From Mercurialis annua (lineage: Eukaryota > Streptophyta > Magnoliopsida > Malpighiales > Euphorbiaceae): a stretch of 64,000 nucleotides of DNA. The number at the start of each line of letters is the position of its first letter. Within the stretch, counting starts at the first letter, position 1. The translations under genes were made by a program, and so were the position numbers. Location: the NCBI RefSeq assembly GCF_937616625.2, contig NC_065577.1, forward strand, positions 22,023,501 through 22,087,500, given 5' to 3'. Of this stretch, positions 1-10,323 are shown in pieces. Under the pieces are notes generated by a model. That model was given only the letters and a program-made list of their open reading frames with translations. It ran no database searches and was not told the DNA's origin.

Positions 1-1436
1 TAGATTAAGTATGTCGCGTTGCAAGTCTCTCTAACGAGTCGTTTCAATTACCATGCTTATGTCGCGTCCCAAGTCTCTCTAACGCGTTGTTCCGATTATC
101 TAAGCAGGGTTAGGTTATATTACGCAAAGTGTGCGTGATAAGTGACGCTAGATTAATATGTCTCGCGCAAGTCTCTCTAACGCGTCGTTCCGATTACCTA
201 AGCATGGTTAGCTTATTTACGCAGACTGTGCGTGAAAAGTGACGCTTGATTAGTATGTCGCATCACAAGTTTCTCTAACGCTTCGTTCCGATTACCTAAG
301 CATGTTTAGGTTATATTACGCAAAATGTGCCTGAAAAGTGACGCTAGATTAGTATGTCACGTCACAAGTCTCTCTAACGCGTCGTTGCAATTAAATATGC
401 ATGGTTAGGTTATATTACACAAAGTGTGCATGAAAAGTGACGCTAGATTAGTATGTCGCGTCTCAAGTCTCTTTAATGCGTCGTTTCAATTTCCATAATT
501 ATGTTGCATCGCAAGTCTCTCTAGCACGTCATGCCGATTACCTGAGCATGGTTAGGTTTTAATACGCAAAGTGTGCGTGAAAAGTGAAAATAGATTAGTA
601 TGTCGCATCTCAAGTCTCTTTAACGCGTCGTTCCGATTACCTAAGCGTGGTTAATTTCTATTATGCAAAGAGTGCGTGAATAGTGACGCTAGATTAGTAT
701 GTCGCATCCCAAGTTTCTTTAACGCGTCGTTCCGATTGCCGAAGCATGGTTAGGTTATATTACGCCAAGTGCGCGTTAAAAGTATCGCAAGATTAGTATG
801 CCGCATCACAAATCTCTTTAACGCGTCGTTTCGATTACCTAAGCATGGTTCGGTTATATTACGCAAAGTGTGGATAAAAAGTGACGCTTGATTAGTATGG
901 CGCGTCTCAAGTCTCTTTAACGAGTTGTTTTGATTACCATGCTTATGTCACGTTATAAGTCTCTCTAATGCGTCGTTCTAATTACCTAAGCATGGTTAGG
1001 TTATATTACGCAAAGTGTGCGTGAAAAGTGACTTTAAATTAGTATGTCGTGTCTCGAGTCCTTTTAACGCGTCGTTCTGATTATGTAAGCATGGTTAGCT
1101 TATATTACACAAAATGTGCGTGAAAAGTTACGTTAAATTTGTATGTCGCGTCTTAAGTCTCTTTAACGCGTCGTTTTGATTACCTAAGCGTGGTTAGGTT
1201 ATTTTACGGAAAGTGTGCATGAATAGTACTGCTAGATTAGTATGTTGCGTCTTAAGTCAGATCAACGCGTCGTTCTGATCACCCAAGCTTAGGTTATATT
1301 ACGGAAAGTGTGCGTGAAAAGTGACGCTAGATTTGTATGTTGCGTCACAGGTCTCTTCAACGCGCCGTTCCGATAACCTAAGCATGATTAGGTTATATTA
1401 CCCAAAGTATGCGTGAAAAGTGACCCTAGATTTGTA
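1..1436 (+). repeat. 99/147-bp satellite, block X1 (left part)
   Basis: Tandem units with a 99-bp period. Recognisable pieces of each unit are gctagattagtatgtcgcg, caagtctctttaacgcgtcg and cctaagcatggttagg. Some units are 147 bp because a 48-bp part (from gattaccatgcttatg to the next cgtcgttc) is present twice in diverged form. The block matches 57986-59420 and, with one monomer missing, 47745-49062, unit by unit and including private variants such as gattatctaagcaggg and gaccctagatttgta. No gene is seen. Confidence 0.95.
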
Positions 1437-1477
1437 ATGATATTAATATGTTGTTGGAAATCGTATAAAGGCAATTC

Positions 1478-1990
1478 CTATTTAATATAGCTATTTGTGC
1501 CCCTTGTTGTGTTGCATTTCGTGATCCTCCGCTTCAGTCTACGTTTTTCGGATAGCCGGGATCCGACGTTGATTTCCGATTTAAATGTCAGCTCTAGGGT
1601 TTGGGCGGCCCATCTGGTTAGTCTGGTTAGTTCTACTATCACTGCTGGAAGCCCCTGCGGTTGTAAGGCGCTAGACGGACTAAGGGCAAGCGAGAACAGT
1701 CCCTTCTCGACCAGACGAAGGAGATATGAATTCCATTCAGGCGTGGCTTGACCGGCGCAAAGTTCATCATTAAGTGTGGTGGGGGCCTCGCCTGGCAAAT
1801 TTTGATGACTTGGATGCTGGGGAGATCTGGATAGAGTCTTGCTCATAGATAGAAGAAGAGTATTCGAACGGAAAAATCCATTAGATAATGAACTATTGGT
1901 TCTAAGCCATTTCTGGTGATGAATCAACAATTCGAAGTGCTTTTCTTGCGCAGGACAGATCCTCAAATCGAGAAATTCTACGTTTATCAC
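1478..1990 (-). CDS. Unidentified 170-codon open frame in the organellar insertion
   Basis: This is the longest open frame in the insertion. It begins [15 protein letters not shown] and has a serine- and leucine-rich middle followed by a basic C-terminal part ([12 protein letters not shown]). No family is recognised, and there is no signal peptide or clear membrane segment. It may be a mitochondrial open frame of the kind common in plant mitochondrial genomes, or chance. In its nuclear setting, surrounded by satellite, expression is unlikely. A shorter frame on the opposite strand (1497-1751) is a shadow. Confidence 0.25.
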   Translation of the reverse strand: MINVEFLDLRICPAQEKHFELLIHHQKWLRTNSSLSNGFFRSNTLLLSMSKTLSRSPQHPSHQNLPGEAPTTLNDELCAGQATPEWNSYLLRLVEKGLFSLALSPSSALQPQGLPAVIVELTRLTRWAAQTLELTFKSEINVGSRLSEKRRLKRRITKCNTTRGTNSYIK

Positions 1991-2033
1991 ACTTATTCCG
2001 AAGCGGGAAGTTAGCGATTCCTTCGATCTTTAT

Positions 2034-2149
2034 CGGCCTCGCTATGCAATTATGTGCACAAGAAAAATGAAAAAATTCTTGCGAATAGGATATGCAACCG
2101 AAATCATAAGTTTTATTGAACCAGATGGCGTTCGTTAAAAGAGGAGGGA
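2034..2149 (-). repeat. Left arm of a 117-bp inverted repeat in the organellar insertion
   Basis: The reverse complement of this stretch matches 3099-3215 with about seven differences, one of them a 1-bp indel (about 94% identity by eye). The arms are separated by about 950 bp. Such dispersed repeats are typical of plant mitochondrial genomes, where they mediate recombination. The arm directly abuts the ccmFN fragment. Confidence 0.9.
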
Positions 2150-2239
2150 GCTGTGGCTAATACCCGAGGCATAAAAGAAGCATTTTCTACGGGATCCCGA
2201 AACCACCAGCCACCCCGACCTAATTCATGATGAGCCCAC
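2150..2239 (-). pseudogene. ccmFN: ccmFN fragment (cytochrome c maturation), about 28 codons
   Basis: The reverse strand encodes [18 protein letters not shown] followed by MPRVLATA. This is the tryptophan-rich WWD segment of CcmF, preceded by WAHH. CcmF is the membrane haem lyase subunit that attaches haem to apocytochrome c, and in flowering plants ccmFN is mitochondrial. The match stops abruptly on both sides. After LATA the frame runs into the inverted-repeat arm and soon stops. Before the WAHH the sequence is unrelated and carries a stop. This is therefore a short chimeric piece, not a gene. The residues at positions often changed by RNA editing (R rather than W after the GG/WWF segment) are in unedited genomic form, which argues against an edited-RNA intermediate. 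Confidence 0.85.
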
Positions 2240-3098
2240 TATTGGATCGTTCTTCATTCCAATTAGATGGATCAATCTAGGAACAATGGACTTTATATTC
2301 TGTTTACAGAATCACATAAAATTTTATCTAACTCCATAGATATGAAATCTATGAAATACGTATGAACGGAGGAATAGAATAAAGAGACGTTTATACTCAA
2401 ATTCGAATTTGCAACAGATAAAACTGGAAAGGAATTGAGAAATTCCATCAACAACCCCCCTAACAGCCTATGAATGTGCAGTGGAATCCTGTTCGTCTTC
2501 TTCCTCAAATATCTTACTTTTCCTTTATCTGATTGCAAGCTATTGATCAGATTTACTGTGCGCGGATATCTTTACTAATGATTCAACCTCCCCCCAGAAC
2601 ACCTTCTTTAAGAGAAAAGGCCCTAAAGTCGGAAATCACTCTCTGTCCAAAGTTAGGAGCATTTTTTACCTCTAAAGGTGCGAAGCGCCCTCCTTCTTAG
2701 AACCCCGAGAGGGGGGGTGGGGGTTGCAGATGCGACCATGAATCGAACCAGATCGAAAGATTCAGCTGTCGACGGACAAACTTTGCTGAAACGTAGACCG
2801 AAAACGAAGGATGGCCAAGCCCCGGTTCCCAGGGTTAGAGTATTCCCTATAATGAGCCTAGCAGCTTGCGTCTATGGCTCATGTATGAACAGCAAAACTC
2901 ACGCAAATTGACCTGGATGATCCCTAGGGGTATTAAACTCGTGATAGAAGGACACCTTACCTTTCGCTGAACGGAATCAATAGAATTTTTTGGTTCGAGC
3001 TCCATTCCATCGACCCTTTCGTTCGAGCAACTACGTACCTTTTAGTCGAGCATTTTCAAACCTCAAAATTTCAATAAGATAGCAAAATATTTAAACTA
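2240..3098. other. Remainder of organellar insertion, no gene recognised
   Basis: About 860 bp between the ccmFN piece and the right inverted-repeat arm. It holds an 81-codon open frame on the reverse strand (2293-2538) and a 77-codon frame on the forward strand (2678-2911). Neither resembles a family I recognise. A G-run region near 2706-2727 and a homopurine/homopyrimidine mix look organellar intergenic. No tRNA cloverleaf was identified. Confidence 0.5.
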
Positions 3099-3215
3099 TC
3101 CCTCCTCTTTTAACGAACGCCATCTGATTCAATAAAACTTATGACTTTCGGTTGCATAGCCTATTCGCAAGAATTTTTTCATCTTTCTTGTACACATAAT
3201 TACATAGCGAGGTCG
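3099..3215 (+). repeat. Right arm of the inverted repeat; right edge of the insertion
   Basis: Begins tccctcctcttttaacgaac and ends tagcgaggtcg. It is the inverted partner of 2034-2149. The insertion ends exactly at the end of this arm, suggesting that the arm end was the broken organellar DNA terminus joined to the satellite. Confidence 0.9.
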
Positions 3216-6200
3216 TCGCGTCACAAGTCTCTTTAATGCGCTCTTCCGATAACCTAAGCATGGTTAGGTTATATTACGCAAAGTGTGTGTGAAAAGTGAT
3301 GCTAGATTAGTATGCCGCGTCACAAGTCTATATAACGCGTCATTCCGATTAACTAAGCATGGTTAGATTATATTAAGCAAAGTGTGCGTGAAAATTGATG
3401 TCGCGTCTTAAATCTCTTTAACGCGTAGTTCCGATTACATAAGCATGGTTAGCTTATATTATGCTAAGTGTGCATGAAAAGTGACGCTAGATTAGTATAT
3501 CGCTTCTCAAGTCTCTTTAATGCGTCGTTCTGATTACCTAACCATGGTTAGGTTATATTACGCAAAGTGTGCTTGAAAAGTGACAATATATTTGTATGTC
3601 GCATCTCAAGTCTCTTTAACGCGCCGTTTCTACTACAATGTTTATGTCGCATCACAAGTCTCTCTAAAGCGTCGTTCTGATTACCTAAGCATGGTTAGGT
3701 TATATTACGTAAAATGTGCGTGAAAAGTGACAATAGATTTGCACGTCACGTCTCAAGTCTCTTTAACGCGTCATTCTGATTACCTAAGTATGGTTAGGTT
3801 ATATTACGCCAAGTGCGCGTTTAAAGTGTTGCTAGATTAGTATATCGTATCACAAGTCTCTTTAACGCGTCGTTCCGAATACTTAAGCATGGTTAAGTTA
3901 TTTTACAAAATGTGTGCGTAAAAGTGATGCTAGATTAGTATGTCACGTCTCAAGTCTCTTTAATGCGCTATTTCAATTATCATGCTTATGTCACGTTACA
4001 AGTCTCTCTAACGCGACGTTTCGATAACCAAAGCATGGTTAGGTTATATTACGGAAAGTGTGCGTGAGAAGTGACAATAGATTAGTATGTCGTATCTCAA
4101 GTCACTTTAACGCGTCGATCCGATTACCTAAGTATAATTAGGTTATATTACAAAAAGTGTGCTTGAAAAGTGACGCTAGATTAGTATGTCACGTCTCAAG
4201 GCTCTTTAACGCGTCGTTCGGATTACGTAAGCATGGAAAGGCTATATTACGCAATATGTGCGTGACAAGTGACAATAGATTAGTATGGCACGTCTCAAGT
4301 CTCTTTATCGCGTCATTCCGATTACCTAAGCATGGTTAGGTTATATTACGTAAAGTGTGCATAAAAAGTTACGCTAGATTAGTATGTCGCATCTCAAATC
4401 TCTTTAATGCGTCTTTCCGATTACCTAAGCATGGTTTGGTTATCTCACGCAATGTGTGCGTGAAAAGTGAGGCTAGATTAGTATGTCGCGTCTCAAGTGT
4501 ATTTAACGCGTCGTTCTAATTATCTAAGCATGGTTAGGTTATATTACGCCAAGTGTGCGTATAAAGTGACGCTAGATTAGCATGGCGCGTCTCAAGTCTT
4601 TATAACGCGTCGTTTCGATTACCATGTTTATGGCACGTCACAAGTCTCTCTAATGTGTCGTTCCGATTAACTAAGCATGGTTAGGTTATATTACGCAAAG
4701 TGTGCGTGAAAAGTGACGCTAGATATGTATGTCGCGTCAGAAATCTCTGTAACGCATCGTTTCGATTACCTAAGCATGGTTAGGTTATATCACGCAAAGT
4801 GCGTGTAAAAAGTGACGCTAGATTAGTATGTCGCGTCACAAGTATCTCGAACATGTTATACCTATTACCTAAGCATAGTTAGGTTATATTACGCAAAGTT
4901 TGCGTGAAAAGTGACGCTAGATTAGTATGTAGCGTCACAAGTCCCTCTAACGCGTCGTTCCGATTACCTAATTATAATTATGTTATATAACGCAAAGTGT
5001 GCGTGAAAAGTGACTCTAGATTAGTATGTCGCATCTCAAGTCTCTTTAACGCGTCATTTTGATTACCATGCTTATCTTACGTCAGAAGTCTCTCTAACTC
5101 GTCGTTTCGATTACATATCCATGGTTAGGGTATATCACGAAAAGTTTGGGTGAAAAGTGACGCTAGAATAGTAAGTTGCGTCAGAAGTCTCTCTAACGCG
5201 TCGTTTTGATTACATAATCATGGTTAGGTTATATTTCGCAAAATGTGCGTGAAAAGGGACACCAGATTAGTATCTCGCGTCTCAGGTCTCTTTAACGCGT
5301 CATTTCTATTACCATGCTTATTTCGCGTCACAAGTCTCTCTACCGCGTAGTTCCAAGGCAAAGTGTGCGTCAAAAGTGACACTAGATTTGTATGTCACGT
5401 CACAAGTCTCTCTAACGCGTCGTTCTGATTACCTAAGCATGGTTAGGTTATATTATGCAAAGTGTGCGTGGAAAGTGACAGTAGATTAGTATATCGCATC
5501 TCAAGTCTCTTTAACGCGTCGTTCCGATTGCCTAAGCATGGTTAGGTTATGTTACGCCAAGTGCGCTTTAAAAGTGCTGCTAGATTAGTATGTCGCGTCA
5601 CAAGTCTCATTAACTCGTCGTTCCGATTACCTAGGCATGGTTAGGTTATATTACGCAAAGTATGCGTGAAAACTGACGCTAGATTAGTATGTCGCATCTC
5701 AAGTATCTTTAATGCATCGTTCTAATTAACTAAGCATGGTTAGGTTATATTACGCAAAGTCTGCGTGAAAAGTGACGATAGATTAGTATGTCGCGTCTCA
5801 AGTCACTTTAAAGCATCTTTCCGACTACCTAAGCATGGTTAGGTTATATTACGCAAAGAGTGCGTCAATAGTGACACTAGATTAGTATGTCCCGTCATAC
5901 GTCTCTTTAACGCGTCGTTCCGATTACTTAAGCACAATTCGGCTATATTATGCCAAGTGCGTATTAAAAGTACCGGTAGATTAGTATGTCGTGTCACAAG
6001 TCTTTTTAACGCGTCGTTCCAATTATCTAAGCATGGTTACGTTATATTATGCAAAGTGTTCATAAAAACTAACGCTAGATTAGTATGTCGTGTCTCAAGT
6101 GTCTTTAACGCGTCGTTCAGATTACCTAAGCATGGTTAGGTTATATTATGCAAAGTGTGCGTGAAAAGTGACGCTAGATTAGTATGGCGCGTCTCAAGTC

Positions 6201-7107
6201 TCTTTAAGGCGTCATTTTGATTACCATGCTTATGTCGCGTCACAGTTCTCTCTTACGCGTCGTTACAATTACCTGTGCATGGTTAGGTTATATTACGCTA
6301 AGTGTGCATAAAATGTTTTCCTAGATTAGTATGTCGTGTCAGAAGTCTCTCTAATGCGTCGTTCCGATTACCTAAGCATGGTTAGGTTATATCCCGCAAA
6401 GTGTTCGTGAAAAGTGACAATAGATTAGAAAGTCGTGTCTCAAGTCTCTTTTACGCGTCATTCCAACTTCCTAGCTTGTTAGGTTATATTATGCAAAGAG
6501 TGCGTGAATAGTGACGCTAGATTATTATGACGAGTCTCAAGTCTCTTTAACGCGTCGTTATGATTACCTAAGCATGGTTTGGTTATATTACGCCAAGTGC
6601 GCGTTAATAGTGCCGCTAGATTAGTATGTCGCGTCACAAGTATCTTTAACGAGTTGTTTTGATTACCTAAGCACGGTTAGGTTATATTACGCAAAGTGTG
6701 TATGAAAAGTGACGCTAGATGAGTATGTCGCCTCACAAGTCTCTTTAACGCGTCGTTCCGATTACCTAAGCACGGTTAGGTTATATTACGCCAAGTGCGC
6801 CTTAAAAGTGTCGCTAGATTAGTATGTCGCGTCACAAGTCTCTGTAAAGCGTCGTTCCGATTACCTAAGCATGGTTAGGTTATATTACGCAAAGTGTGCG
6901 TGAAAAGTGACGTTATATTAGTATGTCGCATCACATGTCTCTCTAACGCATCGTTTCGATTACCTAAGCATTGTTAGGTTGTATTACGCAAAGTGTGCAT
7001 TAAAAGTGATGCTGGATTAGTATGTCGCATCACAAGTCTCTCTCTAATGCGTCGTTCCGATTACCTAAGCATGGTTAGGTTAAAGTGCGACTTAAAAGTG
7101 CCAACAG
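3215..7107 (+). repeat. 99/147-bp satellite, block X1 (middle part)
   Basis: Forward satellite, matching 59420-63000 in order up to about 6080. Shared oddities include a truncated monomer (tagttccaaggcaaagtg at about 5350, against about 62295) and the pair gtatgccgcgtcacaag plus gattaactaagc. The stretch 6080-7385 has no counterpart in block X3, where the two sides are joined at about 63030. Many sub-variants read gccaagtgcgcgttaaaagtg in place of gcaaagtgtgcgtgaaaagtg. No gene is present. Confidence 0.95.
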
Positions 7108-7305
7108 TGTTGGCGCAGCGGAACGCGAGGGTCCGGATCGTATATTTCAATTCAAAATTGAAATTCCTACAATCTAGATCCAGAAATTGATCATATCAAT
7201 AACAAATGGATCGTCGTATCATTTAGTAATGCAAGCACGCATTTAGTAATCCTAAGAAGACTACCTATGTCGATTCTTCAACGATTCATGTAGTCTCGAT
7301 AGTAC
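7108..7305 (-). mobile_element. Reversed fragment of the copia LTR 3' end
   Basis: The reverse complement of this stretch aligns to the last ~198 bp of the LTR at 39312-39509. It shares the terminal gcgccaaca, atttcaattttgaattgaaa (with one base changed), and the segment around atggatcgtcgtatcattta in reverse. The match starts exactly at the LTR terminus (tgttggcgcagcg) and stops inside the LTR, where satellite resumes (acaaagtctgcgtg). It shows many substitutions (on the order of 10-15% by eye), so it is much older than the full element at 29964, or comes from another subfamily. Confidence 0.88.
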
Positions 7306-9223
7306 ACAAAGTCTGCGTGAAAAAGGGCGCTAGACAAGTATGTCGCGTCTCTAGTCTCCTTATCGCGTCGTTTAAATTACCATTCTTATGTCGCGTCACA
7401 AGTCTTTAACGCGTCGTTCCGATTAACTAAGCATGGTTAGGTTATATTACGCAAAGTGTGCGTAATAAGTGACGCTAGATTAGTATGTTGCGCAGAAGTC
7501 TCTCTAACGCGTCGTTTTGATTACGTAAGCATGGTTAGCTTATATTACGCAGAGTGTGCGTGAAAAGTGACACTAGATTAGTATGTCGCATCACAAGTTT
7601 CTCTAACGCTTCGTTCCGATTACCTAAGCATGGTTAGGTTATATTACGCAAAGTGTGCGTGAAAAGTGACAATAGATTAGTATGTCGCGTCTCAAGTCTC
7701 TTGAATGCGTCGTTCCGATTACCCAAGTATGGTTAGGTTATATTACGTCAAGTGCGCGTTAAAAGTGCCACTAGATTTAGTATGTCGCTTCTCAAGACTC
7801 TAAAACTCGTTGTTCCAATTACCTAAGCATGATTATGTTATATTACGCAAAGTGTGTGTGAAAAGCGCGACGCTAGATTAGTATGTCGCGTCACAAGTCT
7901 CTCTAACGCGTCTTTCCGAATACCTAAGCATGGTTAGGTTATATTACGTAAAGTGTGCGTGAAAAGTCACAATGGATTAGTATGTCGCGTTCCAAGTCTC
8001 TTTAACGCATCGTTCCGATTACCTAAGCATGGTTAGGTCATATTACGCAAAGTGTGCGTGAAAAGTGACACAAAATTAGTATGTCCCATCACAAGTCTCT
8101 CTAACGCGTCGTTCCGATTACCTAAGCTTGGTTAGGTTATATTACACAGAGTGTGCGTGAAAAGTGGCTGTAGATTAGTATGCCACGTCTTAAGTCCCTT
8201 TAACGTGTCATTCCAATTACCTAAGCATGGTTAGGTTATGTTACACCAAGTGCGCATTAACAGTGCCGCTAGATTAGTATGTCGCAGCACAAGTCTCTTT
8301 AACTCGTCGTTCCGATTACCTAAGCATGGTTTGGTTATTATTACGCCAAGTGCGCGTTAAAATGCCGCTAGATTAGCGTGTCGCGTCACAAGTCTCTTTA
8401 ACGCGTCGATTCGATTACCTAAGCATGGTTATGTTAAATTATGCAAATTATGCGTGAAGAGTGATGCAAGATTAGTTTGTTGCGGCACAAGTCTCTCTAA
8501 CGCGTCGTTCCGATTACCTAAGCATTGTTAGGTTATAGTACGCAAAGTGTGCATGAAAAGTGACAATAGATTTGTATGTCGCATCTCAAGTTTCTTTAAC
8601 CCGTCGTTCCAATTTTGCGTGTAATGACGACGCTAGATTAGTATGCCGTGTCTTAAGTGTTTATAACGTGTTGTTTCGATTACCTAAGCTTGGTTAGGTT
8701 ATAATACGACTAGTGCACGTTAAAAGTGCCGCTAGATTAGTATGTCGCATCACAAGTCTCTTTATAGCGTCGTTCCGATTACCTAAGCATGGATAGGTTA
8801 CATTACGCAAAGTGTGCGTAAAAACTGACGCTAGATTAGTATGCCGTGTCTCATGTCTCTTTTAACGCGTCCTTTTCGATTACCATGCTTATGTCGCGTC
8901 AAAAGTCTCTATAACGCATCGTTCCGATTACCAAAGCATGGTTAGGAAATATTCCGCAAATAGTGCGTGAAAAGTGACGCTAAATTAATATGTTGCGTCT
9001 CAAGTCTCTTTAATGCGTCGTTCCGATTATACAAACATGGTTAGATTATATTAATCTATGTGTGCATGAAAAGTGACGCTAGATTAGTATGTCGCATTTG
9101 AAGTCTATTTAACGCGTCGTTCCGATTACTTAAGCATTATATTACGCAACGTGTGCATGAAAAGTGACGCTAGATTAGTATGTCACGTCTCAAGTCTCTT
9201 TAACGCGTCGTTTCGATAACCAT
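7306..9223 (+). repeat. 99/147-bp satellite, block X1 (right part)
   Basis: Forward satellite; 7385-7980 matches 63035-63520. A shortened unit occurs near 8610-8640. The array ends inside a compound monomer at cgataaccatg, where the 60-bp repeat begins. Confidence 0.95.
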
Positions 9224-10323
9224 GTTTGTAAACGTTTGGCTTAAATTGCTAAAAAGGGGAAACGTTTAGTTTTGCTTCGTAACGTTTGTAAACGTTCGGC
9301 TTAAATTTGTTTTGTTAAGTTTGTAATCGTTTGCCTTAAATTGCTAAAAAGATGAAACATTTGGATTTGTTCCCTAGCATTTGTAAACGTTTGTCATAAA
9401 TTGCTAAAAATGTGAAACGTTTGGTTTTGTTCTGTAATGTTTGTAAACGTTTGGCATAAATCGCAAAAAAGTGGAAACGTTTGGATTTGTTTTGTAACCT
9501 AAAGGGGAAACGTTTGGCTTTATATTGTAATGTTTGTAAACGTTTGGCTTAAATCGCGAAAATGGGGAAACTTTTGGATTTGTTTCGTAACGTTAGGAAA
9601 CGTTTGGCTTAAATTGCTAAAAATGGGTAATGTTTGGATTTGTTTCGTAATTTTTGTAAACGCTTGTCTTAAATCGCAAAAAAGGTGAAACGCTTGGATT
9701 TGTTTTGCAATGTTTGTAAACGTTTGACTTAAATCGCTAAAAAGGTGAAACGTTTGGATTCGTTTCATAACATTTATAAACATTTGGCTTATATCGCTAA
9801 AAAGGTGAAACGTTTGGATTTGTTTCGTAACGTTTGTAAACGTTTGGCTTAAATCGCTAAAAAGGGGAAACGTTTGGATTTGTTTCGTAAAGTTTGTAAA
9901 CGTTTGGCTTATATCACTGAAAAGGTGAAACGTTTGGATTTGTTTCGTAACGTTTGTAAACCTTTGGCTTATATCGCTAAAATGGGGATACGTTTGGATT
10001 GGATTTGTTTCGTATTTGGCTTAAATCGCTAAAAATGTGAAACGGTTGGATTTGTTTCGTAACGTTTATAAACGTTCTGCTTAAATCGCTAAAAATGTGA
10101 AACGTTTGGTTTTGTTCCGTAATGTTTGTAAACGTTTGGCTTAAATTGCTAAAAAGGTGAAATGTTTGGATTTTTTTCGTAACGTTTGTAAACGTTTGGC
10201 TTAAATCGCAAAAAAAGTGAGACGTTTGGATTTGTTTCTTAACGTTTGTAAATGTTTGGCTTTGTTTCATAACGCTGGTAAACGTTTGGCTTAAATCGCT
10301 AAAATGGGGAAACATTTGGTTTT
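9224..10323 (+). repeat. Second satellite: 60-bp tandem repeat, about 18 units
   Basis: Period 60 bp. Key pieces are aacgtttgtaaacgtttggc, ttaaatcgctaaaaagggga and aacgtttggatttgtttcgt. The unit contains the 8-mer aacgtttg several times, so it has an internal sub-repeat. It is unrelated to the 99-bp satellite. Because 60 is a multiple of three, the reverse strand stays open over 87 codons (9520-9783) and 112 codons (9977-10315), giving a 20-residue repeat of the type FSDLSQTFTNVTKQIQ. I regard these frames as a by-product of the period, not as genes. Units differ by point changes and a few are partly deleted (about 9500 and 10010). Confidence 0.93.

Larger units (their letters stand above)
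1437..3214. other. Organelle-derived (probably mitochondrial) insertion in the satellite
   Basis: The satellite stops after gaccctagatttgta and resumes at gtcgcgtcacaagtct. The paralogous block at 49051-49075 runs straight through this point with only one extra t, so about 1.78 kb was inserted here with essentially no target duplication. The last bases of the insert offer gtcg microhomology with the satellite, as expected for end-joining capture. The insert contains a ccmFN fragment and a 117-bp inverted repeat, and its composition is unlike both the satellite and the transposons. ccmFN is a mitochondrial gene in plants, so a NUMT is the best reading. The other parts are not assigned to genes, and plastid-derived pieces within a mitochondrial sequence are possible. 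Confidence 0.85.

Noticed and set aside
2678..2911. 77-codon frame in the organellar insertion as a gene
   Set aside because: No recognisable domain; G-run composition and short length make chance likely.
1..9223. Regular direct repeats as a CRISPR array
   Set aside because: The whole unit repeats; there are no unique spacers, no cas genes, and the context is plant.
9520..10315. Reverse-strand frames over the 60-bp repeat as a real repeat protein
   Set aside because: They are confined to the tandem array, are interrupted where the array is irregular, and lack any unique sequence.
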